Below are positions 34,334 to 43,796 of a DNA stretch of 64,000 bases, piece after piece; position 1 is the first letter of the stretch, and every line of letters begins with the position of its first letter. The position numbers and the translations under genes are program-made. Below the pieces are notes generated by a model. It did not search any database, was not told the DNA's origin, and saw only the letters and a program-made list of their open reading frames with translations. The stretch is taken from assembly GCF_013371215.1 (NCBI RefSeq), contig NZ_JABWMH010000002.1:744001-808000 (forward strand), written 5' to 3'. The DNA is from Parasphingorhabdus flavimaris. GTDB lineage: Bacteria > Pseudomonadota > Alphaproteobacteria > Sphingomonadales > Sphingomonadaceae.

Positions 34334-35194
34334 CTAAGCTTCAGCCGACTTCTTTTTCTTCTCGGCTTTCACATCCGCCCAGATCGTCCGGTAGGAAAGA
34401 TATGCCAGGATCGTCGCGATCAGCAGGAAGGCAAGAACGGCCCAGCCAGCCTGATGGCGTTCTTCCAGCTTGGGTTCCGCGCTCCAGATCAGGAAAGCGG
34501 AAACATCCTTCGCCATCTGGTCGATGCTTGCCTTGGTGCCATCGGAATAGCTGACCATATCGGCGGCGGCCAATGGTGGTGCCATCGCCAGGTTCAGGTT
34601 TGCGAAATAAGGATTATAATGCAATCCCGGACCAGGCTGGTTTGCCTTTGGCAGGTCCGCTGGCGGAGCCTGATAGCCCGTCAACAGGGAATAGATATAT
34701 GGTGCTCCGCCTTCCCGTGCCTTGGTGATCAGGGACAGGTCTGGTGGGATGGCATTGTTGTTGGCTGCGCCCGCGGCCACGTCATTGGCAAATGGCTTGG
34801 GCAGCTTGTCAGCGGCAACCGAAGCACGGGTCGACATTTCGCCAGTCGCCGGATCGACGTCAGGAGTCTGGATCGGCCAGTTGGCTGCAATGGCCTTAAC
34901 TTCGTCTTCATTATAGCCGATTTCTTCCAGATTGCGGAAGGCAACCAGACGAAGGGAGTGACAGGCGGCACAGACTTCCTTGTAGACCTGGAAACCGCGC
35001 TGCAATTGCTGGCGATCAAATTTGCCCAGCGGTCCGTCGGACGTGAAAGAGACGTCCTTCGCTTCCTTGTGAAACGCATGTTCCGCAGTTTCGACCGGCG
35101 GGTTCGTGATATATTCTTTTGCCCCCATTCCAAATGAGACCAAGAGCCAGCCTGAGAAAAACAAGCCAATCAAGATTCCGATAATTCTTACCAT
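34334..35194 (-). CDS. petC: Ubiquinol-cytochrome c reductase, cytochrome c1
   Basis: 286-residue heme c subunit of complex III, accepting electrons from the Rieske protein. An N-terminal signal/anchor helix (1-24) leads to the heme site CAACH (C75-H79). The APPLAAADMVSY stretch likely holds the methionine ligand. A C-terminal membrane anchor lies near residues 250-272, with a lysine-rich tail (EKKKKSA). It is the last gene of petABC, 19 bp after petB, with the terminator just beyond. Confidence 0.95.
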   Translation of the reverse strand: MVRIIGILIGLFFSGWLLVSFGMGAKEYITNPPVETAEHAFHKEAKDVSFTSDGPLGKFDRQQLQRGFQVYKEVCAACHSLRLVAFRNLEEIGYNEDEVKAIAANWPIQTPDVDPATGEMSTRASVAADKLPKPFANDVAAGAANNNAIPPDLSLITKAREGGAPYIYSLLTGYQAPPADLPKANQPGPGLHYNPYFANLNLAMAPPLAAADMVSYSDGTKASIDQMAKDVSAFLIWSAEPKLEERHQAGWAVLAFLLIATILAYLSYRTIWADVKAEKKKKSAEA

Positions 35195-35213
35195 TGCGAC
35201 GGGTCCCTAATAC

Positions 35214-36482
35214 TTAACTGGCAGTTGTGAGCGGCTTGCCGGTCACCGATTCAGTAATACTGGTCGGCAGCGGCTCAGGTTTTTCCAACCGCGACAAGAG
35301 CGGCAGGATGATCAGGAAATGCGCAAAATAATATGCTGCGGCCAACTGGCTGATCATCACAAATGGTTCCTCCGCAGGAGCACCACCACAGTAGCCGAGG
35401 ATCAGCACGTCAATCACGAGAATGACGAAGAAGATCTTGAACTTGGGCCGGAAACTGCCGGACCGGACCGGAGATTTGTCGAGCCATGGGAGGAAGAACC
35501 AGACCAATATGGCAGAGAACATCGCCAGCACACCGAGCAATTTTGCAGGGATGAAGAGGAAGTCGAAGGTAAAGGCGCGCAGGATTGCGTACCAGGGCCA
35601 GAAATACCATTCCGGAACAATATGAGCCGGCGTCGAAAGCGGATTAGCCGGGATATAGTTGTCGGCATGTCCCAGTGCGTTGGGCAGGAAGAACATCAAT
35701 ATCGTGAAGAAGATCAGCGCGAGACCGATGGTCCAACCGTCTTTCGCGGTATAATATGGATGAAATGGCACCGTATCCTGCGGACCCTTAACATCTACAC
35801 CGGTCGGGTTGTTCGATCCCGGGATATGGAGCGCCCAGATATGCATGATAACCACGCCGACAATGACGAACGGCAGCAGATAGTGCAGCGAGAAAAAGCG
35901 GTTCAGGGCGGCGTTATCAGGCGCGAAGCCACCAAGCAGCAGTTCCTGGATCGGTTTTCCGATGAACGGAATGGCTTCAAACAGCCCGGTAATCACCTTG
36001 GCACCCCAGAAGCTCATCTGTCCCCATGGAAGCACATAGCCCATGAAGGCAGTGGCCATGGCAAGCAGATAGATGACGACGCCGAGCAACCACAGCATTT
36101 CGCGTGGCGCCTTGTAGGAGCCGTAGAACAGCCCGCGACCGATATGCAGATATATGGCGATGAAGAAGAAACTAGCACCGTTGGCGTGCGCGTAGCGGAT
36201 CATCCAGCCGCTGTTGACGTCGCGCATGATATGCTCGACCGAATCAAAGGCGATGGTTGCGTTGGCGGCATAATGCATCGCCAATATGATGCCGGTGACG
36301 ATCTGAACAACCAGAAACAATCCGGCCATCGAGCCGAAGTTCCACATATAGTTCAAATTGCGTGGAGCAGGATAACCAGCGCCGACGCTATTGTAGACGA
36401 AACGAGGCAGCGGAAGCTGCTTGTCCATCCACTGACCGAATTCGGTTGTTGGTGTATATTGTTTTGCCCAAGGAAAGCTCAT
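35214..36482 (-). CDS. petB: Ubiquinol-cytochrome c reductase, cytochrome b
   Basis: 422-residue membrane subunit of complex III holding the two b hemes and both quinone sites. About eight helices are seen. The heme histidines lie in [18 protein letters not shown], and the pair in FSLHYLLPF and MHIWALH. The Qo-site motif [15 protein letters not shown] (PEWY) is intact, as is [14 protein letters not shown]. It lies 13 bp after petA and precedes petC. Confidence 0.97.
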   Translation of the reverse strand: MSFPWAKQYTPTTEFGQWMDKQLPLPRFVYNSVGAGYPAPRNLNYMWNFGSMAGLFLVVQIVTGIILAMHYAANATIAFDSVEHIMRDVNSGWMIRYAHANGASFFFIAIYLHIGRGLFYGSYKAPREMLWLLGVVIYLLAMATAFMGYVLPWGQMSFWGAKVITGLFEAIPFIGKPIQELLLGGFAPDNAALNRFFSLHYLLPFVIVGVVIMHIWALHIPGSNNPTGVDVKGPQDTVPFHPYYTAKDGWTIGLALIFFTILMFFLPNALGHADNYIPANPLSTPAHIVPEWYFWPWYAILRAFTFDFLFIPAKLLGVLAMFSAILVWFFLPWLDKSPVRSGSFRPKFKIFFVILVIDVLILGYCGGAPAEEPFVMISQLAAAYYFAHFLIILPLLSRLEKPEPLPTSITESVTGKPLTTAS

Positions 36483-36495
36483 GTTTATCTGTCCT

Positions 36496-37059
36496 TTAGC
36501 CGATTTTCACGACGGTGTCTGATAGGAATTCATGCAATGGCACTTCGAGATTGGTCGGTGCCGGGCCTTTGCGGATGCGCGCGGCCGTATCATAATGCGA
36601 TCCGTGGCAAGGGCAGAAATATCCGCCAAATTCACCTTTGATTTCGCCTTGTGCAGCGCCAAGCGGCACGCAGCCGAGATGGGTGCAAACACCGAGCGTG
36701 ATCAGCCAGTTCTCTTTGCCAGCGGTGGTCCGCTCGGCCAATGTCTGCGGATCGCGCAGTTCGGAAACGTTCACCGCATTGGCTTCGGCAATTTCTTCCG
36801 CCGTAAGATTACGAATGAAGATAGGTTGCTTGCGCCAGCTGGTCTTGATCGATTGACCGGTTTCAATCGCCGAGATATCGACTTCGATCGATGCCAGGGC
36901 GAGAACGTCGGCGCTCGGGTTCATCTGGTTGACCAACGGAAAAACCGTCGCCACCGCCCCTGCACCCGCAAAACTAACCGCTGCGATATTGATAAAATCC
37001 CGGCGGCGAACGCCGCCATCTTCTGCGACTGCCGTTTCAGCTGTTTCAACCGTTGCCAT
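36496..37059 (-). CDS. petA: Ubiquinol-cytochrome c reductase, Rieske iron-sulfur subunit
   Basis: 187-residue 2Fe-2S protein of complex III. The N-terminal membrane helix (about 22-44) follows a twin-arginine-like RRRDF, as Rieske proteins use the Tat route. The cluster ligands are in CTHLGC (C125, H127) and CPCHGSHYD (C149, H152), with the disulfide cysteines C130 and C151. First gene of the petABC operon, divergent from trmL across about 175 bp. Confidence 0.97.
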   Translation of the reverse strand: MATVETAETAVAEDGGVRRRDFINIAAVSFAGAGAVATVFPLVNQMNPSADVLALASIEVDISAIETGQSIKTSWRKQPIFIRNLTAEEIAEANAVNVSELRDPQTLAERTTAGKENWLITLGVCTHLGCVPLGAAQGEIKGEFGGYFCPCHGSHYDTAARIRKGPAPTNLEVPLHEFLSDTVVKIG

Positions 37060-37233
37060 GCAAACAAGCCCTATTGATAATTATGACCCCTGACCGCCCG
37101 ATCGTTCGATGCTGCTTTGCAACAGCTTGAACAGGCAGTGAATTGCGCGCCTGATAGCCGCGAAGGATAGGGTTTGCCAACAGTGAATTTTCGATTGACC
37201 TAACATTCCCATGTCGCCCATTGTGCGACGTGC

Positions 37234-37692
37234 ATGAGGATAGCATTATACCAACCCGAGATTGCGGGAAATTTAGGAACAATATTAAGAACTTGCGCGT
37301 GTCTGGACGTGCCTGTCGATATTATTGAACCCTGTGGATTTCCGTTTAGCGATCGCAGTCTCAGACGCGCCGGAATGGATTATTTCGAGCATGTTGACTA
37401 TACGCGCCATGCCGACTGGGAAAGATTTCATGAAACGGCAAAAAGCCGGGACGCCAGGATTATCCTGCTTTCCAGCAAGGCCGAACAGCCCCATCACGGA
37501 TTCGATTATCGCAAATCGGATATATTGTTGTTCGGTTCCGAAGGATCAGGAGTTCCCCTGACTATACATGAGCAATGCGATGGGCGAATCACGATCCCGA
37601 TGAAGACCGATATGCGCAGCTTGAATCTGGCGGTTTCGGCTGGCATGGCCTTGGGCGAGGCGCTTAGACAAACAGGACAATTCCCGAGATGA
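37234..37692 (+). CDS. trmL: tRNA (cytidine(34)-2'-O)-methyltransferase TrmL
   Basis: SPOUT-class methyltransferase acting on the wobble base of leucine tRNAs. At 152 residues it has the length of TrmL. Motifs are LYQPEIAGNLGTILRTCACL near the start, LLFGSEGSGVP (motif 2) and IPMKTDMRSLNLAVSAGMALGEALRQ (motif 3, trefoil knot). It is divergent from petA and overlaps hemF by 4 bp (ATGA). Confidence 0.93.
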   Translation: MRIALYQPEIAGNLGTILRTCACLDVPVDIIEPCGFPFSDRSLRRAGMDYFEHVDYTRHADWERFHETAKSRDARIILLSSKAEQPHHGFDYRKSDILLFGSEGSGVPLTIHEQCDGRITIPMKTDMRSLNLAVSAGMALGEALRQTGQFPR

Positions 37693-38546
37693 CTATTATA
37701 TTGGATGACCAGCAACAGGTGGCTCAGACGTGGTTTGCGGAACTGCGCGACCAGATATGTGCCGAGTTCGAGAAGATCGAAGCGGAAGCCGGCAGCGACG
37801 CCGCTTTTGAATATATCCCCTGGGATCGTGAGAACCCCGATGGCAGCCCCGGCGGCGGCGGTATCCAGGGATTGATGAAAGGCAAGATATTCGAGAAGGT
37901 CGGGGTCAATATTTCGACCGTCGGCGGAATGTTCAGCGACGAATTCGCCGGACAGATCAACGGCGCCAAAGATGATCCGCGATTTTTTGCAACCGGGATC
38001 AGTCTGGTCGCGCACATGGCGAATCCCCATGTTCCCAATGTTCATATGAACACGCGCTTCCTGTGCACGACCAAGCGCTGGTTCGGCGGCGGCGCGGATC
38101 TCAATCCGGCTATCCCGAACGAGGAGGATACCGAAGAATTTCACGCACGATTGCGATCGGCCTGCGCAGCGCACAATCCGGAATATTATCCGCGATTCAA
38201 GAAATGGGCCGATGACTATTTTTATATCCCGCACCGGCAGGTTCACCGCGGGGTTGGCGGAATATTCTACGATCATATCGAGCTGGACCACGAATCCGAT
38301 TTCGACCGCCATTTTGCGTTCACCCAGGATGTCGGACGGGCATTTCTGGATATATTCCCGAAATTGGTCCGCAAACGGATGAATATGGAGTGGACCGACG
38401 AAGAGAAGGAACAGCAACTGATCTGGCGCGGACGCTATGCCGAGTTCAATCTGGTCTATGATCGCGGCACCGCCTTCGGGCTGAAGACCGGCGGCAATGT
38501 CGACGCGATATTGATGAGCCTGCCACCGGAAGCCAAATGGAAGTAG
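37689..38546 (+). CDS. hemF: Oxygen-dependent coproporphyrinogen III oxidase
   Basis: Decarboxylates coproporphyrinogen III to protoporphyrinogen IX with O2 in heme synthesis. It has 285 residues. Family blocks seen are HMANPHVPNVHMNTRFL, TKRWFGGGADLNPAI, HRGVGGIFYDHIE and LIWRGRYAEFNLVYDRGTAFGLKTGGN, the last being the C-terminal signature. It is coupled to trmL upstream and to a GNAT gene downstream (10 bp overlap), and lies near petABC, a heme consumer. Confidence 0.96.
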   Translation: MTIILDDQQQVAQTWFAELRDQICAEFEKIEAEAGSDAAFEYIPWDRENPDGSPGGGGIQGLMKGKIFEKVGVNISTVGGMFSDEFAGQINGAKDDPRFFATGISLVAHMANPHVPNVHMNTRFLCTTKRWFGGGADLNPAIPNEEDTEEFHARLRSACAAHNPEYYPRFKKWADDYFYIPHRQVHRGVGGIFYDHIELDHESDFDRHFAFTQDVGRAFLDIFPKLVRKRMNMEWTDEEKEQQLIWRGRYAEFNLVYDRGTAFGLKTGGNVDAILMSLPPEAKWK

Positions 38547-39136
38547 CAGATGCGTTGAGATTGCCGCAGGATGTGCCTCGGGGTCATGTCGCGACGATCA
38601 TTACCCATCTGGAGATGCTCGACAAACCGCTTCTCCCGCCCGTTCAATCCAATCTATCGCTGGAAAGATGGGAGAAGCCGCCGGTTGCGGATTATCTCGC
38701 CCTGTTCCGCGCAGTCGGAGAACCGTGGTTGTGGACATCTCGGTTGCTGATGGCCTCGATTGACGTCGAGGAAATATTGCATGACCCCGCCACCGAAGTT
38801 CATCTTGTCCGCGACGATGACGCAGCGGTCGGTTTTATCGAGCTGGATTTCCGGCAGAGCAGCCAATGCGAGATCGGGTTCTTTGGCCTGGTTGCGCGGA
38901 TGAACGGCCAGGGCCACGGTCGCTGGATGATGAATCAAGCGCTGAAAATGGCGTGGCAAGACGATATCGAACGCGTCTGGCTGCATACCTGCACCCAGGA
39001 TTCACCGCGCGCCCTGCCCTTTTACCGGCAAAATGGCTTTCACATATTCAAGCAGCAGCTGGATATGATGCCGGACCCGCGCCTGTCCGGCCATTTGCCG
39101 GAAACCGCAGCGCCGCACGTGCCGATATTCAGTTGA
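38537..39136 (+). CDS. GNAT-family N-acetyltransferase
   Basis: 199-residue acetyltransferase. The acetyl-CoA binding core is visible as AAVGFIELDFRQ, EIGFFGLVARMNGQGHGRWMMNQALKMAW (the R/Q-x-x-G-x-G/A loop as NGQGHG) and WLHTCTQDSPRALPFYRQNGF. About 60 residues precede the core without a clear match. The start overlaps hemF. Its substrate is not evident. It overlaps the convergent membrane protein gene by 8 bp. Confidence 0.85.
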   Translation: MEVADALRLPQDVPRGHVATIITHLEMLDKPLLPPVQSNLSLERWEKPPVADYLALFRAVGEPWLWTSRLLMASIDVEEILHDPATEVHLVRDDDAAVGFIELDFRQSSQCEIGFFGLVARMNGQGHGRWMMNQALKMAWQDDIERVWLHTCTQDSPRALPFYRQNGFHIFKQQLDMMPDPRLSGHLPETAAPHVPIFS

Positions 39137-39890
39137 ATATTTCCCGCACGTCGCTCTTCTTTCCGCTCAGTTCGATATAGATCGACATGATCACGACCGC
39201 GAGCACTAGCTGAAAAGCCGTCCCGGTCAGCGACGCAACCAGATTCTCGACAAATGGCCAGCCGGTTCCGCTGGTGGCGAGGCCCGTGACAATGCCGGTG
39301 ACCGCCTGCAGCGCGCCTACCGTAATCGTCCCCACAATTGCTATGATCAGGACGAACAGCAGAATCGAGAAACCGTTGTTTCGGGTCAGTGCCCAGCTTT
39401 GCCTGAGTGCTTCCACCGGATTGCGTTCCTGCTGGTCGACAATCACGATCGGTACGAGAGCGAAGCGGCTTGCCAGATACAGGCCGGGCAGAATGAGGAA
39501 GAAGAAACCGATCAAGGTGAGAAATCCGGTCAGCAGATTGGCCAGCAGGTAGATCAGAAATACCTTCAGTGCCGCCGTCAGGTCATCGGCGACGGTGTGG
39601 TTTCGCGAAGGCGCGAGCGTGAAATAGATCACCAGCCCGCCAAAGCTGATCACCAGATTGGACAGCATGATCGGCAGGGCATTCTCGCTGAAATAAACCG
39701 AATAGATTACCAGCATCGCGCTGCCATCTTCGTCACCGGTCAGGATCGGTTGCTGGACAAACTGAGCGAATAAGAAGGTCGGGAGAAACAGGAAAACCCC
39801 CGCAATCGCGAGAATTGCTTCCTTGTGCGCCCCGAGCAGGGCCATCGCACCGTTCCAGCATTGCATGTAATTCAGCTTTGTCATTTTCAT
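39129..39890 (-). CDS. Multi-pass membrane protein, glycerophosphoryl diester phosphodiesterase membrane-domain-like
   Basis: 253 residues from the ATG at 39890 (a second ATG two codons later is equally possible). Five to six hydrophobic segments cover most of the chain. The central part [25 protein letters not shown], then [15 protein letters not shown], resembles the YciC/DUF975-like and GPDPase membrane-domain families, where a W-x-L-T/R-x-N element precedes a helix. No catalytic residues are visible. The function is unknown. It is divergent from lipB. Confidence 0.72.
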   Translation of the reverse strand: MKMTKLNYMQCWNGAMALLGAHKEAILAIAGVFLFLPTFLFAQFVQQPILTGDEDGSAMLVIYSVYFSENALPIMLSNLVISFGGLVIYFTLAPSRNHTVADDLTAALKVFLIYLLANLLTGFLTLIGFFFLILPGLYLASRFALVPIVIVDQQERNPVEALRQSWALTRNNGFSILLFVLIIAIVGTITVGALQAVTGIVTGLATSGTGWPFVENLVASLTGTAFQLVLAVVIMSIYIELSGKKSDVREIFN

Positions 39891-39954
39891 ACCCGGATCC
39901 GTTTCTCGATTACCAACCCTTGCCACCCGGCCAGCAAAAGTGCACGAAAATATT

Positions 39955-40605
39955 ATGAACGCTCCCCTTGATATCGAATGGCGCATTTCGCCGCAACGGG
40001 TCGAATATCCCGATGCCCTGGCCGAAATGGAAAGGCGAAACGCGGCTGTGCAAGCCGGCGACGCCAAGGAACTGATCTGGCTGCTGGAACATCCGCCACT
40101 TTACACCGCCGGCACCAGCTCCGATCCTGCGGAATTGCTCAGCCAGTCCTTTCCGGTCTACGACACCGGGCGCGGCGGACGACACACCTATCACGGACCT
40201 GGCCAGCGGGTCGGCTATGTCATTCTCGACCTCAAGAAGCGCAATTCCGATGTCCGGGGATATGTCCATGCGATGGAAGCGTGGGTCATCGCGGCGCTGG
40301 CCGAATTTGGCGTCTCGGCGCGAGCGGTTGAAGGTCGTGTCGGTATCTGGTGCGATACGCCGGACGGGCAGGAAGCCAAGATCGGCGCGATCGGTATCCG
40401 CATCCGCAAATGGGTCACGATGCACGGCTTCTCGGTCAACGTCGATCCTGACCTCAGCCATTTTGGCGGGATTATTCCCTGCGGCATCAGCGAATATCCG
40501 GTGACCAGCCTTGCACAACTGGGTATCGCGATAAAGCTTCAGGAATTTGACGAAGCGTTGCAAAAAACGGTTGATGGTTTCCTGAAAGCGATTGATCAGG
40601 ACTGA
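39955..40605 (+). CDS. lipB: Lipoyl(octanoyl) transferase
   Basis: Moves octanoate from acyl carrier protein to the E2 and H proteins; LipA, encoded at 18086-19039, then adds sulfur. It has 216 residues from the ATG at 39955; a GTG at 39940 is an alternative. Signatures are [18 protein letters not shown], the lysine in KIGAIGIRI and the catalytic cysteine in GGIIPCGI. It lies divergent from the membrane protein gene. Confidence 0.94.
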   Translation: MNAPLDIEWRISPQRVEYPDALAEMERRNAAVQAGDAKELIWLLEHPPLYTAGTSSDPAELLSQSFPVYDTGRGGRHTYHGPGQRVGYVILDLKKRNSDVRGYVHAMEAWVIAALAEFGVSARAVEGRVGIWCDTPDGQEAKIGAIGIRIRKWVTMHGFSVNVDPDLSHFGGIIPCGISEYPVTSLAQLGIAIKLQEFDEALQKTVDGFLKAIDQD

Positions 40606-40656
40606 CCGGAGCCTATGCTGGCCTCGCAATAAATTTAGAAAACCAGAGGATCTACC

Positions 40657-40929
40657 ATGACCAAATTCACCAAATTTGCTGCAGCCGCGGCGGTCGCGCT
40701 GACCATCTCTGCCTGCTCCGGCAACGAAGCGCCAGATGCGGGCGAAGTCACCGAGACCCAGATGGATGACGTAGACGTCATCGACGGTACGATCAGCGAT
40801 GAAATGGTCGATGTCGACACGATCAAGAGCACCGACGCTACCGGCGAGGAGGACAAAGATTCGGCTGCCGAGGAAACCGACGAGCCATCGACCACCGAAG
40901 CCGAACCGTCAGAAGAACCCGAGGGCTAA
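40657..40929 (+). CDS. Small very acidic lipoprotein
   Basis: 90 residues with a lipoprotein signal (KFTKFAAAAAVALTISAC, lipobox ISAC, C20). The mature part is disordered-looking and dominated by Asp, Glu, Thr and Ser (about one third acidic), ending EAEPSEEPEG. AGAGGA lies well placed before the ATG. No family is recognised. A second lipoprotein of similar nature is found at 26337-26582. Confidence 0.75.
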   Translation: MTKFTKFAAAAAVALTISACSGNEAPDAGEVTETQMDDVDVIDGTISDEMVDVDTIKSTDATGEEDKDSAAEETDEPSTTEAEPSEEPEG

Positions 40930-40942
40930 AAGCTCCGGCCGA

Positions 40943-41587
40943 TCAAGCCAGGCCGAGAATTTTGTGAGTCTGCAGCGACAGGCGCCATTTCGGATGGGCC
41001 TGCACAAATGCTATGGCCTGTTCCAGATTGGACTGACTGGCCTGATCATCGCCGCGCGCGTCCATGGGCTGAAGCAGGAGATTGGCGAAATCCCAATGCT
41101 CCATTTCCTGCCAGTCACTATCATCCTGCGGCCAAACCAGTTTGAGTTCGTCGCCCGAATGTTGCACCGTTTCGCTCTGCGCTTTCGGGCTGATACATAT
41201 CCAGTCGATGGTGCGCGGAACGGCCAGAGTCCCGTTTGATTCGATTGCGATAAAGAAACCTTCAGCGTGCAGCGCGTCGATCAGCGCCTGATCGACCTGC
41301 AACATCGGTTCACCACCGGTCAGAACGATGAATCGCGATTCGGTGCCGCTGCCCCAGGTCTCTGCAGCGGCCTGGGCGAGATCATCAGCACTTGCAAAGC
41401 GGCCGCCACCGTCGCCGTCCATCCCGACAAAATCGGTATCGCAAAACTGGCAGATTGCCTGAGCGCGATCCCGTTCCAGTCCGGACCAGAGATTGCATCC
41501 GGCAAAGCGGATGAAAACCGCCCGGCGCCCGGCATGGACACCTTCGCCCTGCAGCGTCAGAAATCTTTCTTTGACCGCATAGCTCAT
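40943..41587 (-). CDS. queE: 7-carboxy-7-deazaguanine synthase
   Basis: Radical-SAM enzyme that contracts the ring of carboxytetrahydropterin on the way to queuosine. It has 214 residues. The cluster cysteines sit in RFAGCNLW..ICQFCDTDF, with a 15-residue gap between the first and the CxxC pair, a known QueE variation. Further marks are TLQGEGVHAGR and VLTGGEPMLQ. The start overlaps the queC stop (TAATG), so the two are coupled. queD and queF are not in the window. Confidence 0.94.
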   Translation of the reverse strand: MSYAVKERFLTLQGEGVHAGRRAVFIRFAGCNLWSGLERDRAQAICQFCDTDFVGMDGDGGGRFASADDLAQAAAETWGSGTESRFIVLTGGEPMLQVDQALIDALHAEGFFIAIESNGTLAVPRTIDWICISPKAQSETVQHSGDELKLVWPQDDSDWQEMEHWDFANLLLQPMDARGDDQASQSNLEQAIAFVQAHPKWRLSLQTHKILGLA

Positions 41588-42270
41588 TACGTCACATATC
41601 GCGTCGGATCGACAATCCCGGCTTCTTCAAAGCCTTTTTGCCGCAAACGGCAGCTGTCGCAGAGGCCGCAAGGCAAATCCCCTGGCGCGGGGTCATAACA
41701 GGACCAGCTCCATGCGGGGTCGAGACCGAGTCTGATTGCTTCTCGGGCAATATCCGCCTTGGTCATATGCTGCAGCGGTGTCTGGATGGTAAAGCCGCTG
41801 CCCTGATCGCCTGCCTTGGTCGCGAGATCGGCCAGTCTCTCGAACCCCTCAATAAATTCGGGCCGGCAATCGGGATAACCGGAATAATCCAGCGCGTTCA
41901 CCCCGATGAAAATATCGCGAGCATCTCTCGCTTCCGCCAATCCAAGCGTCAATGACAGGAAGATGAGATTGCGCGCCGGTACGTAAGTAACCGGGATGTC
42001 GTCGGCGACGCCGGTTTTGGGCACGTCGATGTCGGCGGTGAGAGCCGAGCCTCCGAAGCGGCTGAGATCGAGCGGCAAGATGATATGTTCGTCGACGCCC
42101 AGCTTTTCGGCAATTTTCTGGGCGGATTGGAGTTCGATCTTGTGTCGCTGGTTATAATCGACGGTTAACGCGATCAACCGGTAGCCCTGCTCTGCGGCGA
42201 TTGCCGCAGAGACCATGGAATCCAGTCCACCGGACAATAAGATGATCGCTTTTCTTGATTCGGATGTCAT
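41587..42270 (-). CDS. queC: 7-cyano-7-deazaguanine synthase
   Basis: ATP-dependent enzyme making preQ0 from carboxydeazaguanine and ammonia for tRNA queuosine. It has 227 residues with the PP-loop ILLSGGLDSM at about 10-19, FIGVNALDYSGYPDCRPEFI and the C-terminal zinc site WSCYDPAPGDLPCGLCDSC (four cysteines). It is followed directly by queE, its pathway predecessor. Confidence 0.96.
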   Translation of the reverse strand: MTSESRKAIILLSGGLDSMVSAAIAAEQGYRLIALTVDYNQRHKIELQSAQKIAEKLGVDEHIILPLDLSRFGGSALTADIDVPKTGVADDIPVTYVPARNLIFLSLTLGLAEARDARDIFIGVNALDYSGYPDCRPEFIEGFERLADLATKAGDQGSGFTIQTPLQHMTKADIAREAIRLGLDPAWSWSCYDPAPGDLPCGLCDSCRLRQKGFEEAGIVDPTRYVT

Positions 42271-42339
42271 GATGCGCTCCGCTAATCGCCTTGCTGGCGC
42301 GGCGCAAGTTCTGTGCGCAAATCGTCGCCAGGGCCTGAC

Positions 42340-42747
42340 CTAGCAACTACCGGTACGGCGGCCCTCAAATTCGAATGTAAAGGGGTTGCCGTTGCTGATG
42401 CCTTGTGTGGATATCTGTACCAAGGCGCTGGATTCCTGCTTGATCTGGGTAACGCCATGTCCGGCACCACCGCATTTATAGCTGACGCGCAGTTTCTTGG
42501 GATCATTTTCGATAATATAGCGGGTACAATTTGCGTTTCCATGCTGGACTTGCAGCAGCAGTTCCGGATTCCCCAGACATATTTTCTTGCTTGGACCGCG
42601 GGTACCACGCTCCTTCAACGTCCACTCGCCCTTCATCAGTCCGTCGAGCAATAGCATGCCCGGCGTTTGCGCGGGAGCGGCAGCCGCAAACCCCGACAGG
42701 AGGGCGGCTGTTGTGCTGATGATTTTGATCAGTTTCAAGCCTTTCAT
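42340..42747 (-). CDS. Exported DUF3617-like protein
   Basis: 135 residues with a signal peptide (LIKIISTTAALLSGFAAAAPAQ). The mature part shows GEWTLKERG, CLGNPELLLQ, a central cysteine, VSYKCGGAGHGVTQIKQES and GISNGNPFTFEFEGRRTGSC, a pattern I associate with sphingomonad DUF3617 proteins. Four cysteines are present. The function is unknown. It stands alone, with about 150 bp to the next gene on either side. Confidence 0.72.
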   Translation of the reverse strand: MKGLKLIKIISTTAALLSGFAAAAPAQTPGMLLLDGLMKGEWTLKERGTRGPSKKICLGNPELLLQVQHGNANCTRYIIENDPKKLRVSYKCGGAGHGVTQIKQESSALVQISTQGISNGNPFTFEFEGRRTGSC

Positions 42748-42893
42748 TGATATTCTCCTGTCTTATTGGTTGCGTTGAACGTCGTCGGCTAATGATGCAG
42801 TAATTGCGGATTAAGGCCAATATTGTTACAAAATATGGCATTCGATAGGAAATATTCGACAAATCCAGCGATTTGCCTCATTTACGACATCAG

Positions 42894-43796
42894 TCAATTG
42901 TTGAGGCTTGCACCTGTAATTGTGAACGTCTTGCTACAAAACGCGCAGTTTACTGCGATATTTCCAGCTTCATCGACCATATCGTCCTTATCATCTTTTG
43001 GGAAACGTGCGATTACGCCCCGGATATGATCTTCATTACAACGGCATCCCTTAACGCACGGTTTACCGCTCAAAAGCCTCACCTCGTCGCTCTCGCTAAA
43101 CAGGCGCCACAACACTTCTTCCAGAGGCAGAGATTTTTCCGTGAGTTCTGCGGTCTTGACGCTCGAGGCCATGATCTCGACATGCTCCCACTCCGGGTGA
43201 TCCAGGCGGACATGAAGGCGTTCGCGGCCATCTTCGCCGTCCGGAAGATGTTGCACAAGCAACCCGCCAGCCACGACCTTGCCGTCTTCTTCCGCAACTG
43301 CGACCCTTAGGACCGTCGGAATCTGCTCGGACTGGAGAAAATAATTCTGCACCGCTTCGGCGAGGCTAGCCCCTTCCAGAGGCACGATACCCTGGTTGCG
43401 GCCCCGAGACCCTGGCTGGTCAAAGGTGATCGCCAGATAGCCTTTTCCGAAAAGCGCCATCAGACTTGGCTCGACGGGTTGGGACGCCAACCGTTCGCGG
43501 TCAAAGTCAACATAGCCGCGAAGAGCACCATCCTTATAATCGCAGGCGAGAAGGTTGATCACGCCCGCTTCGGTTTGCGCCTGCAAGGTCAGTTGAGAAT
43601 CTTCATCCTTCAGCAGCGCGCCCAGCATGGCCGTCAGACAGACGGCTTCTGCCAGAATATCCCGGATCACCGGCGGGTAATCGTGGGCCGCCAGAATCTC
43701 GTCGAGCATCGGCCCGAATCGAACGACCCGGCCACGGCAATGTTTCGCGGGGATAGAGAAGGACAGGATGCTGTCAATTGGGGCCATATCCGCCAT
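42894..43796 (-). CDS. hslO: Redox-regulated chaperone Hsp33
   Basis: Holdase chaperone activated by oxidative unfolding. It has 300 residues from the ATG at 43796, which overlaps the argF stop (TGATG). The C-terminal redox switch has the four zinc cysteines as CRC(N) and CAFC (CxC..CxxC), about 27 residues apart. The N-terminal region keeps VRFGPMLDEILAAHDYPP. It is coupled to argF and argD, a common arrangement in alphaproteobacteria. Confidence 0.95.
   Translation of the reverse strand: MADMAPIDSILSFSIPAKHCRGRVVRFGPMLDEILAAHDYPPVIRDILAEAVCLTAMLGALLKDEDSQLTLQAQTEAGVINLLACDYKDGALRGYVDFDRERLASQPVEPSLMALFGKGYLAITFDQPGSRGRNQGIVPLEGASLAEAVQNYFLQSEQIPTVLRVAVAEEDGKVVAGGLLVQHLPDGEDGRERLHVRLDHPEWEHVEIMASSVKTAELTEKSLPLEEVLWRLFSESDEVRLLSGKPCVKGCRCNEDHIRGVIARFPKDDKDDMVDEAGNIAVNCAFCSKTFTITGASLNN

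Noticed and set aside
35319-36641. Open frame of about 440 codons antisense to petB and the end of petA
   Set aside because: Composition is rich in Arg, Gln, His and Asp without any fold signal; petB and petA are certain genes on the other strand.
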